Assembly: GCA_037783545.1 (NCBI GenBank)
Contig: JBBELK010001069.1
Span: forward strand, 62,001 to 126,000
Length of the DNA stretch: 64,000 bases
Direction of reading: 5' to 3'
From: Henricia sp. BOLD:AAB3569
Taxonomy: Eukaryota > Echinodermata > Asteroidea > Spinulosida > Echinasteridae
This document shows positions 1-13,496 of this stretch, in pieces. The stretch's first letter is position 1, and every line of letters begins with the position of its first letter. Below the pieces are notes generated by a model. The model worked only from the letters and a program-made list of their open reading frames with translations. It ran no database searches and was not told the origin of the DNA. Position numbers and translations under genes: made by a program.

Positions 1-2066
1 GCGCAATATAGAGAGTTTGGAGCATGCAACATTTGAAGTTCGTCGGAACATTTTTCGACCTCCAAATTTGCCGACGTTTGGACCACACTTTGACCAAATT
101 GCCGAGCCAAACTGGGGTGCGTCAACGACAGTCCGAAGGACTGAGCATGCGCACGACTCAGGAGTACACCAAAGAGGTTTGTACAGACAGCCACGGTTTG
201 CGTGAGCAGTCAGGAAGCCCCAACCCAGTTTTCCCTAAACTTTGAAATTTCTCTGCCATTTTCCGGAGAAAGTCTGTCAATTTTTTAGGACAAGTGCGCA
301 ATATAGAGAGTTTGGAGCATGCAAAATTTGAAGTTCGTAGGAACATTTTTCGACCTCCAAATTTGCCGACGTTTGGACCACACTTTGACCAAATTGCCGA
401 GCCAAACTGGGGTGCGTCAACGACAGTCCGAAGGACTGAGCATGCGCACGACTCAGGAGTACACCAAAGAGGTGTGTACAGACAGCCACGGTTTGCGTGA
501 GCAGTCAGGAAGCCCCAACCCAGTTTTCCCTAAACTTTGAAATTTCTCTGCCATTTCCCGGCGAAAGTCTGTCAATTTTTCAGGACAAGTGTGCAATATA
601 GAGAGTTTGGAGCATGCAAAATTTGAAGTTCGTCGGACAATTTTTCGACCTCCAAATTTGCCGACGTTTGGACCACACTTTGACCAATTTGCCGAGCCAA
701 ACTGGGGTGCGTCAACGACAGTCCGAAGGACTGAGCATGCGCACGACTCAGGAGTACACCAAAGAGGTGTGTACAGACAGCCACGGTTTGCGTGAGCAGT
801 CAGGAAGCCCCAACCCAGTTTTCCCTAAACTTTGAAATTTCTCTGCCATTTCCCGGCGAAAGTCTGTCATTTTTTTTAGGACAAGTGCGCAATATAGAGA
901 GTTTGGAGCATGCAACATTTGAAGTTCGTCGGAACATTTTTCGACCTCCAAATTTGCCGACGTTTGGACCACACTTTGACCAAATTGCCGAGCCAAACTG
1001 GGGTGCGTCAACGACAGTCCGAAGGACTGAGCATGCGCACGACTCAGGAGTACACCAAAGAGGTTTGTACAGACAGCCACGGTTTGCGTGAGCAGTCAGG
1101 AAGCCCCAACCCAGTTTTCCCTAAACTTTGAAATTTCTCTGCCATTTCCCGGCGAAAGTCTGGCAATTTTTTAGGACAAGTGCGCAATATAGAGAGTTTG
1201 GAGCATGCAAAATTTGAAGTTCGTCGGAACATTTTTCGACTTCCAAATTTGCCGACGTTTGGACCACACTTTGACCAAATTGCCGAGCCAAACTGGGGTG
1301 CGTCAACGACAGTCCGAAGGACTGAGCATGCGCACGACTCAGGAGTACACCAAAGAGGTGTGTACAGACAGGCACGGTTTGCGTGAGCAGTCAGGAAGCC
1401 CCAACCCAGTTTTCCCTAAACTTTGAAATTTCTCTGCCATTTCCCGGCGAAAGTCTGTCAATTTTTCAGGACAAGTGTGCAATATAGAGAGTTTGGAGCA
1501 TGCAAAATTTGAAGTTCGTCGGAAAATTTTTCGACCTCCAAATTTGCCGACGTTTGGACCACACTTTGACCAATTTGCCGAGCCAAACTGGGGTGCGTCA
1601 ACGACAGTCCGAAGGACTGAGCATGCGCACGACTCAGGAGTACACCAAAGAGGTGTGTACAGACAGCCACGGTTTGCGTGAGCAGTCAGGAAGCCCCAAC
1701 CCAGTTTTCCCTAAACTTTGAAATTTCTCTGCCATTTCCCGGCGAAAGTCTGTCATTTTTTTAGGACAAGTGCGCAATATAGAGAGTTTGGAGCATGCAA
1801 CATTTGAAGTTCGTCGGAACATTTTTCGACCTCCAAATTTGCCGACGTTTGGACCACACTTTGACCAAATTGCCGAGCCAAACTGGGGTGCGTCAACGAC
1901 AGTCCGAAGGACTGAGCATGCGCACGACTCAGGAGTACACCAAAGAGGTTTGTACAGACAGCCACGGTTTGCGTGAGCAGTCAGGAAGCCCCAACCCAGT
2001 TTTCCCTAAACTTTGAAATTTCTCTGCCATTTCCCGGCGAAAGTCTGGCAATTTTTTAGGACAAGT

Positions 2067-3246
2067 GCGCAATATAGAGAGTTTGGAGCATGCAAAATTT
2101 GAAGTTCGTCGGAACATTTTTCGACCTCCAAATTTGCCGACGTTTGGACCAAACTTTGACCAAATTGCCGAGCCAAACTGGGGTGCGTCAACGACAGTCC
2201 GAAGGACTGAGCATGCGCACGACTCAGGAGTACACCAAAGAGGTGTGTACAGACAGCCACGGTTTGCGTGAGCAGTCAGGAAGCCCCAAACCAGTTTTCC
2301 TTAAACTTTGAAATTTCTCTGCCATTTCCCGGCGAAAGTCTGTCAATTTTTTAGGACAAGTGCGCAATATAGAGAGTTTGGAGCATGCAAAATTTGAAGT
2401 TCGTCGGAACATTTTTCGACCTCCAAATTTGCCGACGTTTGGACCAAACTTTGACCAAATTGCCGAGCCAAACTGGGGTGCGTCAACGACAGTCCGAAGG
2501 ACTGAGCATGCGCACGACTCAGGAGTACATCAAAAAGGTGTGTACAGACAGCGACGGTTTGCGTGAGCAGTCAGGAAGCCCCAACCCAGTTTTCCCTAAA
2601 CTTTGAAATTTCTCTGCCATTTCCCGGCGAAAGTCTGTCAATTTTTTAGGACAAGTGCGCAATATAGAGAGTTTGGAGCATGCAAAATTTGAAGTTCGTC
2701 GGAACATTTTTCGACTTCCAAATTTGCCGACGTTTGGACCACACTTTGACCAAATTGCCGAGCCAAACTGGGGTGCGTCAACGACAGTCCGAAGGACTGA
2801 GCATGCGCACGACTCAGGAGTACACCAAAGAGGTGTGTACAGACAGCCACGGTTTGCGTGAGCAGTCAGGAAGCCCCTACCCAGTTTTCCCTAAACTTTG
2901 AAATTTCTCTGCCATTACCCGGCGAAAGTCTGTCAATTTTTTAGGACAAGTGCGCAATATAGAGAGTTTGGAGCATGCAAAATTTGAAGTTCGTGGGAAC
3001 ATTTTTCGACTTCCAAATTTGCCGACGTTTGGACCACACTTTGACCAAATTGCCGAGCCAAACTGGGGTGCGTCAACGACAGTCCGAAGGACTGAGCATG
3101 CGCACGACTCAGGAGTACACCAAAGAGGTGTGTACAGACAGCCACGGTTTGCGTGAGCAGTCAGGAAGCCCCAACCCAGTTTTCCCTAAACTTTGAAATT
3201 TATCTGCCATTTCCCGGCGAAAGTCTGTCATTTTTTTAGGACAAGT
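2067..3246 (+). repeat. Segmental duplicate of 9072-10251 (offset 7005 bp)
   Basis: Four successive units share private variants with the four units at 9072-10251: GGACCAAACTTTG twice, ACATCAAAAAGG with CAGCGACGG, TCGACTTCCAA with GCCCCTACCC, then another TCGACTTCCAA unit. The matching order over 1.18 kb argues for block duplication rather than chance reuse of single units. A few single-base differences separate the copies, so it is older than the tandem repeats next to it. Confidence 0.82.
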
Positions 3247-5561
3247 GCGCAATATAGAGAGTTTGGAGCATGCAAAATTTGAAGTTCGTCGGAACATTTT
3301 TCGACCTCCAAATTTGCCGACGTTTGGACCACACTTTGACCAAATTGCCGAGCCAAACTGGGGTGCGTCAACGACAGTCCGAAGGACTGAGCATGCGCAC
3401 GACTCAGGAGTACACCAAAGAGGTGTGTACAGACAGCCACGGTTTGCGTGAGCAGTCAGGAAGCCCCAACCCAGTTTTCCCTAAACTTTGAATTTTCTCT
3501 GCCATTTTCCGGAGAAAGTCTGTCAATTTTTTAGGACAAGTGCGCAATATAGAGAGTTTGGAGCATGCAAAATTTGAAGTTCGTAGGAACATTTTTCGAC
3601 CTCCAAATTTGCCGACGTTTGGACCACACTTTGACCAAATTGCCGAGCCAAACTGGGGTGCGTCAACGACAGTCCGAAGGACTGAGCATGCGCACGACTC
3701 AGGAGTACACCAAAGAGGTGTGTACAGACAGCCACGGTTTGCGTGAGCAGTCAGGAAGCCCCAACCCAGTTTTCCCTAAACTTTGAAATTTCTCTGCCAT
3801 TTCCCGGCGAAAGTCTGTCAATTTTTCAGGACAAGTGTGCAATATAGAGAGTTTGGAGCATGCAAAATTTGAAGTTCGTCGGAAAATTTTTCGACCTCCA
3901 AATTTGCCGACGTTTGGACCACACTTTGACCAATTTGCCGAGCCAAACTGGGGTGCGTCAACGACAGTCCGAAGGACTGAGCATGCGCACGACTCAGGAG
4001 TACACCAAAGAGGTGTGTACAGACAGCCACGGTTTGCGTGAGCAGTCAGGAAGCCCCAACCCAGTTTTCCCTAAACTTTGAAATTTCTCTGCCATTTCCC
4101 GGCGAAAGTCTGTCATTTTTTTTAGGACAAGTGCGCAATATAGAGAGTTTGGAGCATGCAACATTTGAAGTTCGTCGGAACATTTTTCGACCTCCAAATT
4201 TGCCGACGTTTGGACCACACTTTGACCAAATTGCCGAGCCAAACTGGGGTGCGTCAACGACAGTCCGAAGGACTGAGCATGCGCACGACTCAGGAGTACA
4301 CCAAAGAGGTTTGTACAGACAGCCACGGTTTGCGTGAGCAGTCAGGAAGCCCCAACCCAGTTTTCCCTAAACTTTGAAATTTATCTGCCATTTCCCGGCG
4401 AAAGTCTGTCATTTTTTTAGGACAAGTGCGCAATATAGAGAGTTTGGAGCATGCAAAATTTGAAGTTCGTCGGAACATTTTTCGACCTCCAAATTTGCCG
4501 ACGTTTGGACCACACTTTGACCAAATTGCCGAGCCAAACTGGGGTGCGTCAACGACAGTCCGAAGGACTGAGCATGCGCACGACTCAGGAGTACACCAAA
4601 GAGGTGTGTACAGACAGCCACGGTTTGCGTGAGCAGTCAGGAAGCCCCAACCCAGTTTTCCCTAAACTTTGAATTTTCTCTGCCATTTTCCGGAGAAAGT
4701 CTGTCAATTTTTTAGGACAAGTGCGCAATATAGAGAGTTTGGAGCATGCAAAATTTGAAGTTCGTAGGAACATTTTTCGACCTCCAAATTTGCCGACGTT
4801 TGGACCACACTTTGACCAAATTGCCGAGCCAAACTGGGGTGCGTCAACGACAGTCCGAAGGACTGAGCATGCGCACGACTCAGGAGTACACCAAAGAGGT
4901 GTGTACAGACAGCCACGGTTTGCGTGAGCAGTCAGGAAGCCCCAACCCAGTTTTCCCTAAACTTTGAAATTTCTCTGCCATTTCCCGGCGAAAGTCTGTC
5001 AATTTTTCAGGACAAGTGTGCAATATAGAGAGTTTGGAGCATGCAAAATTTGAAGTTCGTCGGAAAATTTTTCGACCTCCAAATTTGCCGACGTTTGGAC
5101 CACACTTTGACCAATTTGCCGAGCCAAACTGGGGTGCGTCAACGACAGTCCGAAGGACTGAGCATGCGCACGACTCAGGAGTACACCAAAGAGGTGTGTA
5201 CAGACAGCCACGGTTTGCGTGAGCAGTCAGGAAGCCCCAACCCAGTTTTCCCTAAACTTTGAAATTTCTCTGCCATTTCCCGGCGAAAGTCTGTCATTTT
5301 TTTTAGGACAAGTGCGCAATATAGAGAGTTTGGAGCATGCAACATTTGAAGTTCGTCGGAACATTTTTCGACCTCCAAATTTGCCGACGTTTGGACCACA
5401 CTTTGACCAAATTGCCGAGCCAAACTGGGGTGCGTCAACGACAGTCCGAAGGACTGAGCATGCGCACGACTCAGGAGTACACCAAAGAGGTTTGTACAGA
5501 CAGCCACGGTTTGCGTGAGCAGTCAGGAAGCCCCAACCCAGTTTTCCCTAAACTTTGAAAT
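3200..5561 (+). repeat. Two copies of a 4-unit higher-order repeat (1181 bp)
   Basis: Units starting 3247, 3542, 3837 and 4133 are matched in order by those starting 4428, 4723, 5018 and 5314, at a constant offset of 1181 bp. Shared private variants include TTTTCCGGAGAA in the tail, TTCGTAGGAAC, TCGGAAAATTTT, an 8-T run, and CATGCAACATTT. Copy edges fall near 3200, 4381 and 5561, inside unit tails rather than at the phase I chose. A related but diverged order (cap variants CATGCAACATTT, TTCGTAGGAAC, TCGGACAATTTT) is seen at 1-1181. Confidence 0.9.
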
Positions 5562-5608
5562 TTCTCTGCCATTTCCCGGCGAAAGTCTGGCAATTTTTTA
5601 TGACAAGT

Positions 5609-7376
5609 GCGCAATATAGAGAGTTTGGAGCATGCAAAATTTGAAGTTCGTCGGAACATTTTTCGACTTCCAAATTTGCCGACGTTTGGACCACACTTTG
5701 ACCAAATTGCCGAGCCAAACTGGGGTGCGTCAACGACAGTCCGAAGGACTGAGCATGCGCACGACTCAGGAGTACACCAAAGAGGTGTGTACAGACAGCC
5801 ACGGTTTGCGTGAGCAGTCAGGAAGCCCCAACCCAGTTTTCCCTAAACTTTGAAATTTCTCTGCCATTTCCCGGCGAAAGTCTGTCATTTTTTTAGGACA
5901 AGTGCGCAATATAGAGAGTTTGGAGCATGCAAAATTTGAAGTTCGTCGGAACATTTTTCGACCTCCAAATTTGCCGACGTTTGGACCACACTTTGACCAA
6001 ATTGCCGAGCCAAACTGGGGTGCGTCAACGACAGTCCGAAGGACTGAGCATGCGCACGACTCAGGAGTACACCAAAGAGGTGTGTACAGACAGCCACGGT
6101 TTGCGTGAGCTGTCAGGAAGCCCCAACCCAGTTTTCCCTAAACTTTAAAATTTCTCTGCATTTCCCGGCGAAAGTCTGTCAATTTTTTAGGACAAGTGCA
6201 CAATATAGAGAGTTTGGAGCATGCAAAATTTGAAGTTCGTCGGAACATTTTTCGACCTCCAAATTTGCCGACGTTTGGACCACACTTTGATCAAATTGCC
6301 GAGCCAAACTGGGGTGCGTCAACGACAGTCCGAAGGACTGAGCATGCGCACGACTCAGGAGTACATCAAAAAGGTGTGTACAGACAGCCACGGTTTGCGT
6401 GAGCAGTCAGGAAGCCCCAACCCAGTTTTCCCTAAACTTTGAAATTTCTCTGCCATTTCCCGGCGAAAGTCTGTCAATTTTTTAGGACAAGTGCGCAATA
6501 TAGAGAGTTTGGAGCATGCAAAATTTGAAGTTCGTCGGAACATTTTTCGACTTCCAAATTTGCCGACGTTTGGACCACACTTTGACCAAATTGCCGAGCC
6601 AAACTGGGGTGCGTCAACGACAGTCCGAAGGACTGAGCATGCGCACGACTCAGGAGTACACCAAAGAGGTGTGTACAGACAGCCACGGTTTGCGTGAGCA
6701 GTCAGGAAGCCCCAACCCAGTTTTCCCTAAACTTTGAAATTTCTCTGCCATTTCCCGGCGAAAGTCTGTCATTTTTTTAGGACAAGTGCGCAATATAGAG
6801 AGTTTGGAGCATGCAAAATTTGAAGTTCGTCGGAACATTTTTCGACCTCCAAATTTGCCGACGTTTGGACCACACTTTGACCAAATTGCCGAGCCAAACT
6901 GGGGTGCGTCAACGACAGTCCGAAGGACTGAGCATGCGCACGACTCAGGAGTACACCAAAGAGGTGTGTACAGACAGCCACGGTTTGCGTGAGCTGTCAG
7001 GAAGCCCCAACCCAGTTTTCCCTAAACTTTAAAATTTCTCTGCATTTCCCGGCGAAAGTCTGTCAATTTTTTAGGACAAGTGCACAATATAGAGAGTTTG
7101 GAGCATGCAAAATTTGAAGTTCGTCGGAACATTTTTCGACCTCCAAATTTGCCGACGTTTGGACCACACTTTGATCAAATTGCCGAGCCAAACTGGGGTG
7201 CGTCAACGACAGTCCGAAGGACTGAGCATGCGCACGACTCAGGAGTACATCAAAAAGGTGTGTACAGACAGCCACGGTTTGCGTGAGCAGTCAGGAAGCC
7301 CCAACCCAGTTTTCCCTAAACTTTGAAATTTATCTGCCATTTCCCGGCGAAAGTCTGTCAATTTTTTAGGACAAGT
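5609..7376 (+). repeat. Two copies of a 3-unit higher-order repeat (884 bp)
   Basis: Units at 5609, 5904 and 6198 repeat as 6493, 6788 and 7082. The order is a TCGACTTCCAA unit, a 294-bp unit with GTGAGCTGTCAGG and CTCTGCATTTCC, then a unit with GTGCACAATA, TTTGATCAAATT and ACATCAAAAAGG. A third, diverged pass of the same trio follows at 7598-8481 after a 221-bp unit. Confidence 0.9.
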
Positions 7377-7597
7377 GCGCAATATAGAGAGTTTGGAGCA
7401 TGCAAAATTTGAAGTTCGTCGGAACATTTTTCGACCTCCAAATTTGCCGACGTTTGGACCCAGGAGTACACCAAAGAGGTGTGTACAGACAGCCACGGTT
7501 TGCGTGAGCAGTCAGGAAGCTCCAACCCAGTTTTCCCTAAACTTTGAAATTTCTCTGCCAATTCCCGGCAAAAGTCTGTCAATTTTTTAGGACAAGT
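6493..7597 (+). repeat. Segmental duplicate of 9957-11061 (offset 3464 bp)
   Basis: Four units in the order TCGACTTCCAA type, GAGCTGTCAGG type, GTGCACAATA type, then a 221-bp deleted unit. The same order and lengths occur at 9957-11061. This block carries the leftmost 221-bp unit of the window. Confidence 0.85.
7377..7597 (+). repeat. 221-bp deleted satellite unit, copy 1
   Basis: Lacks monomer positions 85-158. The junction reads GGACCCAGGAGTAC. The deletion removes the CAGTCC/GGACTG dyad and the second GAGCATGC. It follows a GTGCACAATA unit and keeps the GCCAATTCCCGGCAAAAG tail seen again in copy 2. Confidence 0.95.
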
Positions 7598-9071
7598 GCG
7601 CAATATAGAGAGTTTGGAGCATGCAGAATTTGAAGTTCGTCGGAACATTTTTCGACTTCCAAATTTGCCGACGTTTGGACCACACTTTGACCAAATTGCC
7701 GAGCCAAACTGGGGTGCGTCAACGACAGTCCGAAGGACTGAGCATGCGCACGACTCAGGAGTACACCAAAGAGGTGTGTACAGACAGCCGAGGTTTGCGT
7801 GAGCAGTCAGGAAGCCCCAACCCAGTTTTCCCTAAACTTTGAAATTTCTCTGCCATTTCCCGGCGAAAGTCTGTCATTTTTTTAGGACAAGTGCGCAATA
7901 TAGAGAGTTTGGAGCATGCAAAATTTGAAGTTCGTCGGAACATTTTTCGACCTCCAAATTTGCCGACGTTTGGACCACACTTTGACCAAATTGCCGAGCC
8001 AAACTGGGGTGCGTCAACGACAGTCCGAAGGACTGAGCATGCGCACGACTCAGGAGTACACCAAAGAGGTGTGTACAGACAGCCACGGTTTGCGTGAGCT
8101 GTCAGGAAGCCCCAACCCAGTTTTCCCTAAACTTTGAAATTTCTCTGCATTTCCCGGCGAAAGTCTGTCAATTTTTTAGGACAAGTGCACAATATAGAGA
8201 GTTTGGAGCATGCAAAATTTGAAGTTCGTCGGAACATTTTTCGACCTCCAAATTTGCCGACGTTTGGACCACACTTTGATCAAATTGCCGAGCCAAACTG
8301 GGGTGCGTCAACGACAGTCCGAAGGACTGAGCATGCGCACGACTCAGGAGTACATCAAAAAGGTGTGTACAGACAGCCACGGTTTGCGTGAGCAGTCAGG
8401 AAGCCCCAACCCAGTTTTCCCTAAACTTTGAAATTTCTCTGCCATTTCCCGGCGAAAGTCTGTCAATTTTTTAGGACAAGTGCGCAATATAGAGAGTTTG
8501 GAGCATGCAAAATTTGAAGTTCGTCGGAACATTTTTCGACTTCCAAATTTGCCGACGTTTGGACCACACTTTGACCAAATTGCCGAGCCAAACTGGGGTG
8601 CGTCAACGACAGTCCGAAGGACTGAGCATGCGCACGACTCAGGAGTACACCAAAGAGGTGTGTACAGACAGCCACGGTTTGCGTGAGCAGTCAGGAAGCC
8701 CCAACCCAGTTTTCCCTAAACTTTGAAATTTCTCTGCCATTTCCCGGCGAAAGTCTGGCAATTTTTTAGGACAAGTGCGCAATATAGAGAGTTTGGAGCA
8801 TGCAAAATTTGAAGTTCGTCGGAACATTTTTCGACCTCCAAATTTGCCGACGTTTGGACCACACTTTGACCAAATTGCCGAGCCAAACTGGGGTGCGTCA
8901 ACGACAGTCCGAAGGACTGAGCATGCGCACGACTCAGGAGTACACCAAAGAGGTGTGTACAGACAGGCACGGTTTGCGTGAGCAGTCAGGAAGCCCCAAC
9001 CCAGTTTTCCCTAAACTTTGAAATTTCTCTGCCATTTCCAGGCGAAAGTCTGTCAATTTGTCAGGACAAGT

Positions 9072-10251
9072 GCGCAATATAGAGAGTTTGGAGCATGCAA
9101 AATTTGAAGTTCGTCGGAACATTTTTCGACCTCCAAATTTGCCGACGTTTGGACCAAACTTTGACCAAATTGCCGAGCCAAACTGGGGTGCGTCAACGAC
9201 AGTCCGAAGGACTGAGCATGCGCACGACTCAGGAGTACACCAAAGAGGTGTGTACAGACAGCCACGGTTTGCGTGAGCAGTCAGGAAGCCCCAAACCAGT
9301 TTTCCTTAAACTTTGAAATTTCTCTGCCATTTCCCGGCGAAAGTCTGTCAATTTTTTAGGACAAGTGCGCAATATAGAGAGTTTGGAGCATGCACAATTT
9401 GAAGTTCGTCGGAACATTTTTCGACCTCCAAATTTGCCGACGTTTGGACCAAACTTTGACCAAATTGCCGAGCCAAACTGGGGTGCGTCAACGACAGTCC
9501 GAAGGACTGAGCATGCGCACGACTCAGGAGTACATCAAAAAGGTGTGTACAGACAGCGACGGTTTGCGTGAGCAGTCAGGAAGCCCCAACCCAGTTTTCC
9601 CTAAACTTTGAAATTTCTCTGCCATTTCCCGGCGAAAGTCTGTCAATTTTTTAGGACAAGTGCGCAATATAGAGAGTTTGGAGCATGCAAAATTTGAAGT
9701 TCGTCGGAACATTTTTCGACTTCCAAATTTGCCGACGTTTGGACCACACTTTGACCAATTTGCCGAGCCAAACTGGGGTGCGTCAACGACAGTCCCAAGG
9801 ACTGAGCATGCGCACGACTCAGGAGTACACCAAAGAGGTGTGTATAGACAGCCACGGTTTGCGTGAGCAGTCAGGAAGCCCCTACCCAGTTTTCCCTAAA
9901 CTTTGAAATTTCTCTGCCATTTCCCGGCGAAAGTCTGTCAATTTTTTAGGACAAGTGCGCAATATAGAGAGTTTGGAGCATGCAAAATATGAAGTTCGTC
10001 GGAACATTTTTCGACTTCCAAATTTGCCGACGTTTGGACCACACTTTGACCAAATTGCCGAGCCAAACTGGGGTGCGTCAACGACAGTCCGAAGGACTGA
10101 GCATGCGCACGACTCAGGAGTACACCAAAGAGGTGTGTACAGACAGCCACGGTTTGCGTGAGCAGTCAGGAAGCCCCAACCCAGTTTTCCCTAAACTTTG
10201 AAATTTCTCTGCCATTTCCCGGCGAAAGTCTGTCATTTTTTTAGGACAAGT
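9072..10251 (+). repeat. Segmental duplicate of 2067-3246
   Basis: Second copy of the four-unit block. Private differences from the first copy include CATGCACAATTT near 9393, AGTCCCAAGGACTG near 9794 (one base changed in the dyad), GTGTATAGAC near 9843 and CAAAATATGAAG near 9985. Confidence 0.82.
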
Positions 10252-10840
10252 GCGCAATATAGAGAGTTTGGAGCATGCAAAATTTGAAGTTCGTCGGAAC
10301 ATTTTTCGACCTCCAAATTTGCCGACGTTTGGACCACACTTTGACCAAATTGCCGAGCCAAACTGGGGTGCGTCAACGACAGTCCGAAGGACTGAGCATG
10401 CGCACGACTCAGGAGTACACCAAAGAGGTGTGTACAGACAGCCACGGTTTGCGTGAGCTGTCAGGAAGCCCCAACCCAGTTTTCCCTAAACTTTAAAATT
10501 TCTCTGCATTTCCCGGCGAAAGTCTGTCAATTTTTTAGGACAAGTGCACAATATAGAGAGTTTGGAGCATGCAAAATTTGAAGTTCGTCGGAACATTTTT
10601 CGACCTCCAAATTTGCCGACGTTTGGACCACACTTTGATCAAATTGCCGAGCCAAACTGGGGTGCGTCAACGACAGTCCGAAGGACTGAGCATGCGCACG
10701 ACTCAGGAGTACATCAAAAAGGTGTGTACAGACAGCCACGGTTTGCGTGAGCAGTCAGGAAGCCCCAACCCAGTTTTCCCTAAACTTTGAAATTTATCTG
10801 CCATTTCCCGGCGAAAGTCTGTCAATTTTTTAGGACAAGT

Positions 10841-11061
10841 GCGCAATATAGAGAGTTTGGAGCATGCAAAATTTGAAGTTCGTCGGAACATTTTTCGACC
10901 TCCAAATTTGCCGACGTTTGGACCCAGGAGTACACCAAAGAGGTGTGTACAGACAGCCACGGTTTGCGTGAGCAGTCAGGAAGCTCCAACCCAGTTTTCC
11001 CTAAACTTTGAAATTTCTCTGCCAATTCCCGGCAAAAGTCTGTCAATTTTTTAGGACAAGT
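10841..11061 (+). repeat. 221-bp deleted satellite unit, copy 2
   Basis: Same junction as at 7377. It shares GCCAATTCCCGG with that copy and lies in the block duplicated at offset 3464. Confidence 0.95.
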
Positions 11062-11651
11062 GCGCAATATAGAGAGTTTGGAGCATGCAGAATTTGAAGT
11101 TCGTCGGAACATTTTTCGACCTCGAAATTTGCCGACGTTTGGACCACACTTTGACCAAATTGCCGAGCCAAACTGGGGTGCGTCAACGACAGTCCGAAGG
11201 ACTGAGCATGCGCACGACTCAGGAGTACACCAAAGAGGTGTGTACAGACAGCCACGGTTTGCGTGAGCAGTCAGGAAGCCCCAACCCAGTTTTCCCTAAA
11301 CTTTGAAATTTCTCTGCCATTTCCCGGCGAAAGTCTGTCAATTTTTCAGGACAAGTGCGCAATATAGAGAGTTTGGAGCATGCCAAATTTGAAGTTCGTC
11401 GGAACATTTTTCGACCTCCAAATTTGCCGACGTTTGGACCACACTTTGACCAAATTGCCGAGCCAAACTGGGGTGCGTCAACGACAGTCCGAAGGACTGA
11501 GCATGCGCACGACTCAGGAATACACCAAAGAGGTGTGTACAGACAGCCAGGGTTGGCGTGAGCAGTCAGGAAGCCCCAATCCAGTTTTCCCTAAACTTTG
11601 AAATTTATCTGCCATTTCCCGGCGAAAGTCTTTCAATTTTTTAGGACAAGT

Positions 11652-11872
11652 GCGCAATATAGAGAGTTTGGAGCATGCAAAATTTGAAGTTCGTCGGAAC
11701 ATTTTTCGACCTCCAAATTTGCCGACGTTTGGACCCAGGAGTACACCAAAGAGGTGTGTACAGACAGCCACGGTTTGCGTGAGCAGTCAGGAAGCTCCAA
11801 CCCAGTTTTCCCTAAACTTTGAAATTTCTCTGCCATTTCCCGGCAAAAGTCTGTCAATTTTTTAAGACAAGT
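11652..11872 (+). repeat. 221-bp deleted satellite unit, copy 3
   Basis: Same deletion junction. First member of the 812-bp repeat; followed by a 296-bp extra-C unit. Confidence 0.95.
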
Positions 11873-12463
11873 GCGCAATATAGAGAGTTTGGAGCATGCA
11901 GAATTTGAAGTTCGTCGGAACATTTTTCCGACCTCCAAATTTGCCGACGTTTGGACCACACTTTGACCAAATTGCCGAGCCAAACTGGGGTGCGTCAACG
12001 ACAGTCCGAAGGACTGAGCATGCGCACGACTCAGGAGTACACCAAAGAGGTGTGTACAGACAGCCACGGTTTGCGTGAGCAGTCAGGAAGCCCCAACCCA
12101 GTTTTCCCTAAACTTTGAAATTTCTCTGCCATTTCCCGGCGAAAGTCTGTCAATTTTTTAAGACAAGTGCGCAATATAGAGAGTTTGGAGCATGCAGAAT
12201 TTGAAGTTCGTCGGAACATTTTTCGACCTCCAAATTTGCCGACGTTTGGACCACACTTTGACCAAATTGCCGAGCCAAACTGGGGTGCGTCAACGACAGT
12301 CCGAAGGACTGAGCATGCGCACGACTCAGGAATACACCAAAGAGGTGTGTACAGACAGCCACGGTTTGCGTGAGCAGTCAGGAAGCCCCAATCCAGTTTT
12401 CCCTAAACTTTGAAATTTCTCTGCCATTTCCCGGCGAAAGTCTGTCAATTTTTTAGGACAAGT

Positions 12464-12684
12464 GCGCAATATAGAGAGTTTGGAGCATGCAAAATTTGAA
12501 GTTCGTCGGAACATTTTTCGACCTCCAAATTTGCCGACGTTTGGACCCAGGAGTACACCAAAGAGGTGTGTACAGACAGCCACGGTTTGCGTGAGCAGTC
12601 AGGAAGCTCCAACCCAGTTTTCCCTAAACTTTGAAATTTCTCTGCCATTTCCCGGCAAAAGTCTGTCAATTTTTTAAGACAAGT
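12464..12684 (+). repeat. 221-bp deleted satellite unit, copy 4
   Basis: Same deletion junction; 812 bp downstream of copy 3 and again followed by an extra-C unit. Confidence 0.95.
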
Positions 12685-13275
12685 GCGCAATATAGAGAGT
12701 TTGGAGCATGCAGAATTTGAAGTTCGTCGGAACATTTTTCCGACCTCCAAATTTGCCGACGTTTGGACCACACTTTGACCAAATTGCCGAGCCAAACTGG
12801 GGTGCGTCAACGACAGTCCGAAGGACTGAGCATGCGCACGACTCAGGAGTACACCAAAGAGGTGTGTACAGACAGCCACGGTTTGCGTGAGCAGTCAGGA
12901 AGCCCCAACCCAGTTTTCCCTAAACTTTGAAATTTCTCTGCCATTTCCCGGCAAAAGTCTGTCAATTTTTTAAGACAAGTGCGCAATATAGAGAGTTTGG
13001 AGCATGCAGAATTTGAAGTTCGTCGGAACATTTTTCGACCTCCAAATTTGCCGACGTTTGGACCACACTTTGACCAAATTGCCGAGCCAAACTGGGGTGC
13101 GTCAACGACAGTCCGAAGGACTGAGCATGCGCACGACTCAGGAGTACACCAAAGAGGTGTGTACAGACAGCCACGGTTTGCGTGAGCAGTCAGGAAGCCC
13201 CAACCCAGTTTTCCCTAAACTTTGAAATTTCTCTGCCATTTCCCGGCGAAAGTCTGTCAATTTTTCAGGACAAGT

Positions 13276-13496
13276 GCGCAATATAGAGAGTTTGGAGCAT
13301 GCAAAATTTGAAGTTCGTCGGAACATTTTTCGACCTCCAAATTTGCCGACGTTTGGACCCAGGAGTACACCAAAGAGGTGTGTACAGACAGCCACGGTTT
13401 GCGTGAGCAGTCAGGAAGCTCCAACCCAGTTTTCCCTAAACTTTGAAATTTCTCTGCCATTTCCCGGCAAAAGTCTGTCAATTTTTTAGGACAAGT
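13276..13496 (+). repeat. 221-bp deleted satellite unit, copy 5
   Basis: Same deletion junction; 812 bp downstream of copy 4, but followed by a 295-bp unit without the extra C. Confidence 0.95.

Larger units (their letters stand above)
1..7376 (+). repeat. Array segment 1: full-length units only, 4-mer and 3-mer higher-order repeats
   Basis: Twenty-five units, all 294-296 bp. Diagnostic variants define unit types: CATGCAACATTT with a GAGGTTTGTAC tail, TTCGTAGGAAC, TCGGAAAATTTT or TCGGACAATTTT, and TCGACTTCCAA. These recur in a fixed order, which gives an irregular 4-unit pattern at the left and a 3-unit pattern at 5609-7376. None of the large indel unit types found further right occurs here. 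Confidence 0.85.
11652..13496 (+). repeat. 3-unit higher-order repeat, 812 bp (221+296+295)
   Basis: Two full passes, at 11652-12463 and 12464-13275, and the opening 221-bp unit of a third at 13276. Each pass is a deleted unit, an extra-C unit and a CATGCAGAATTT unit. Confidence 0.88.
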
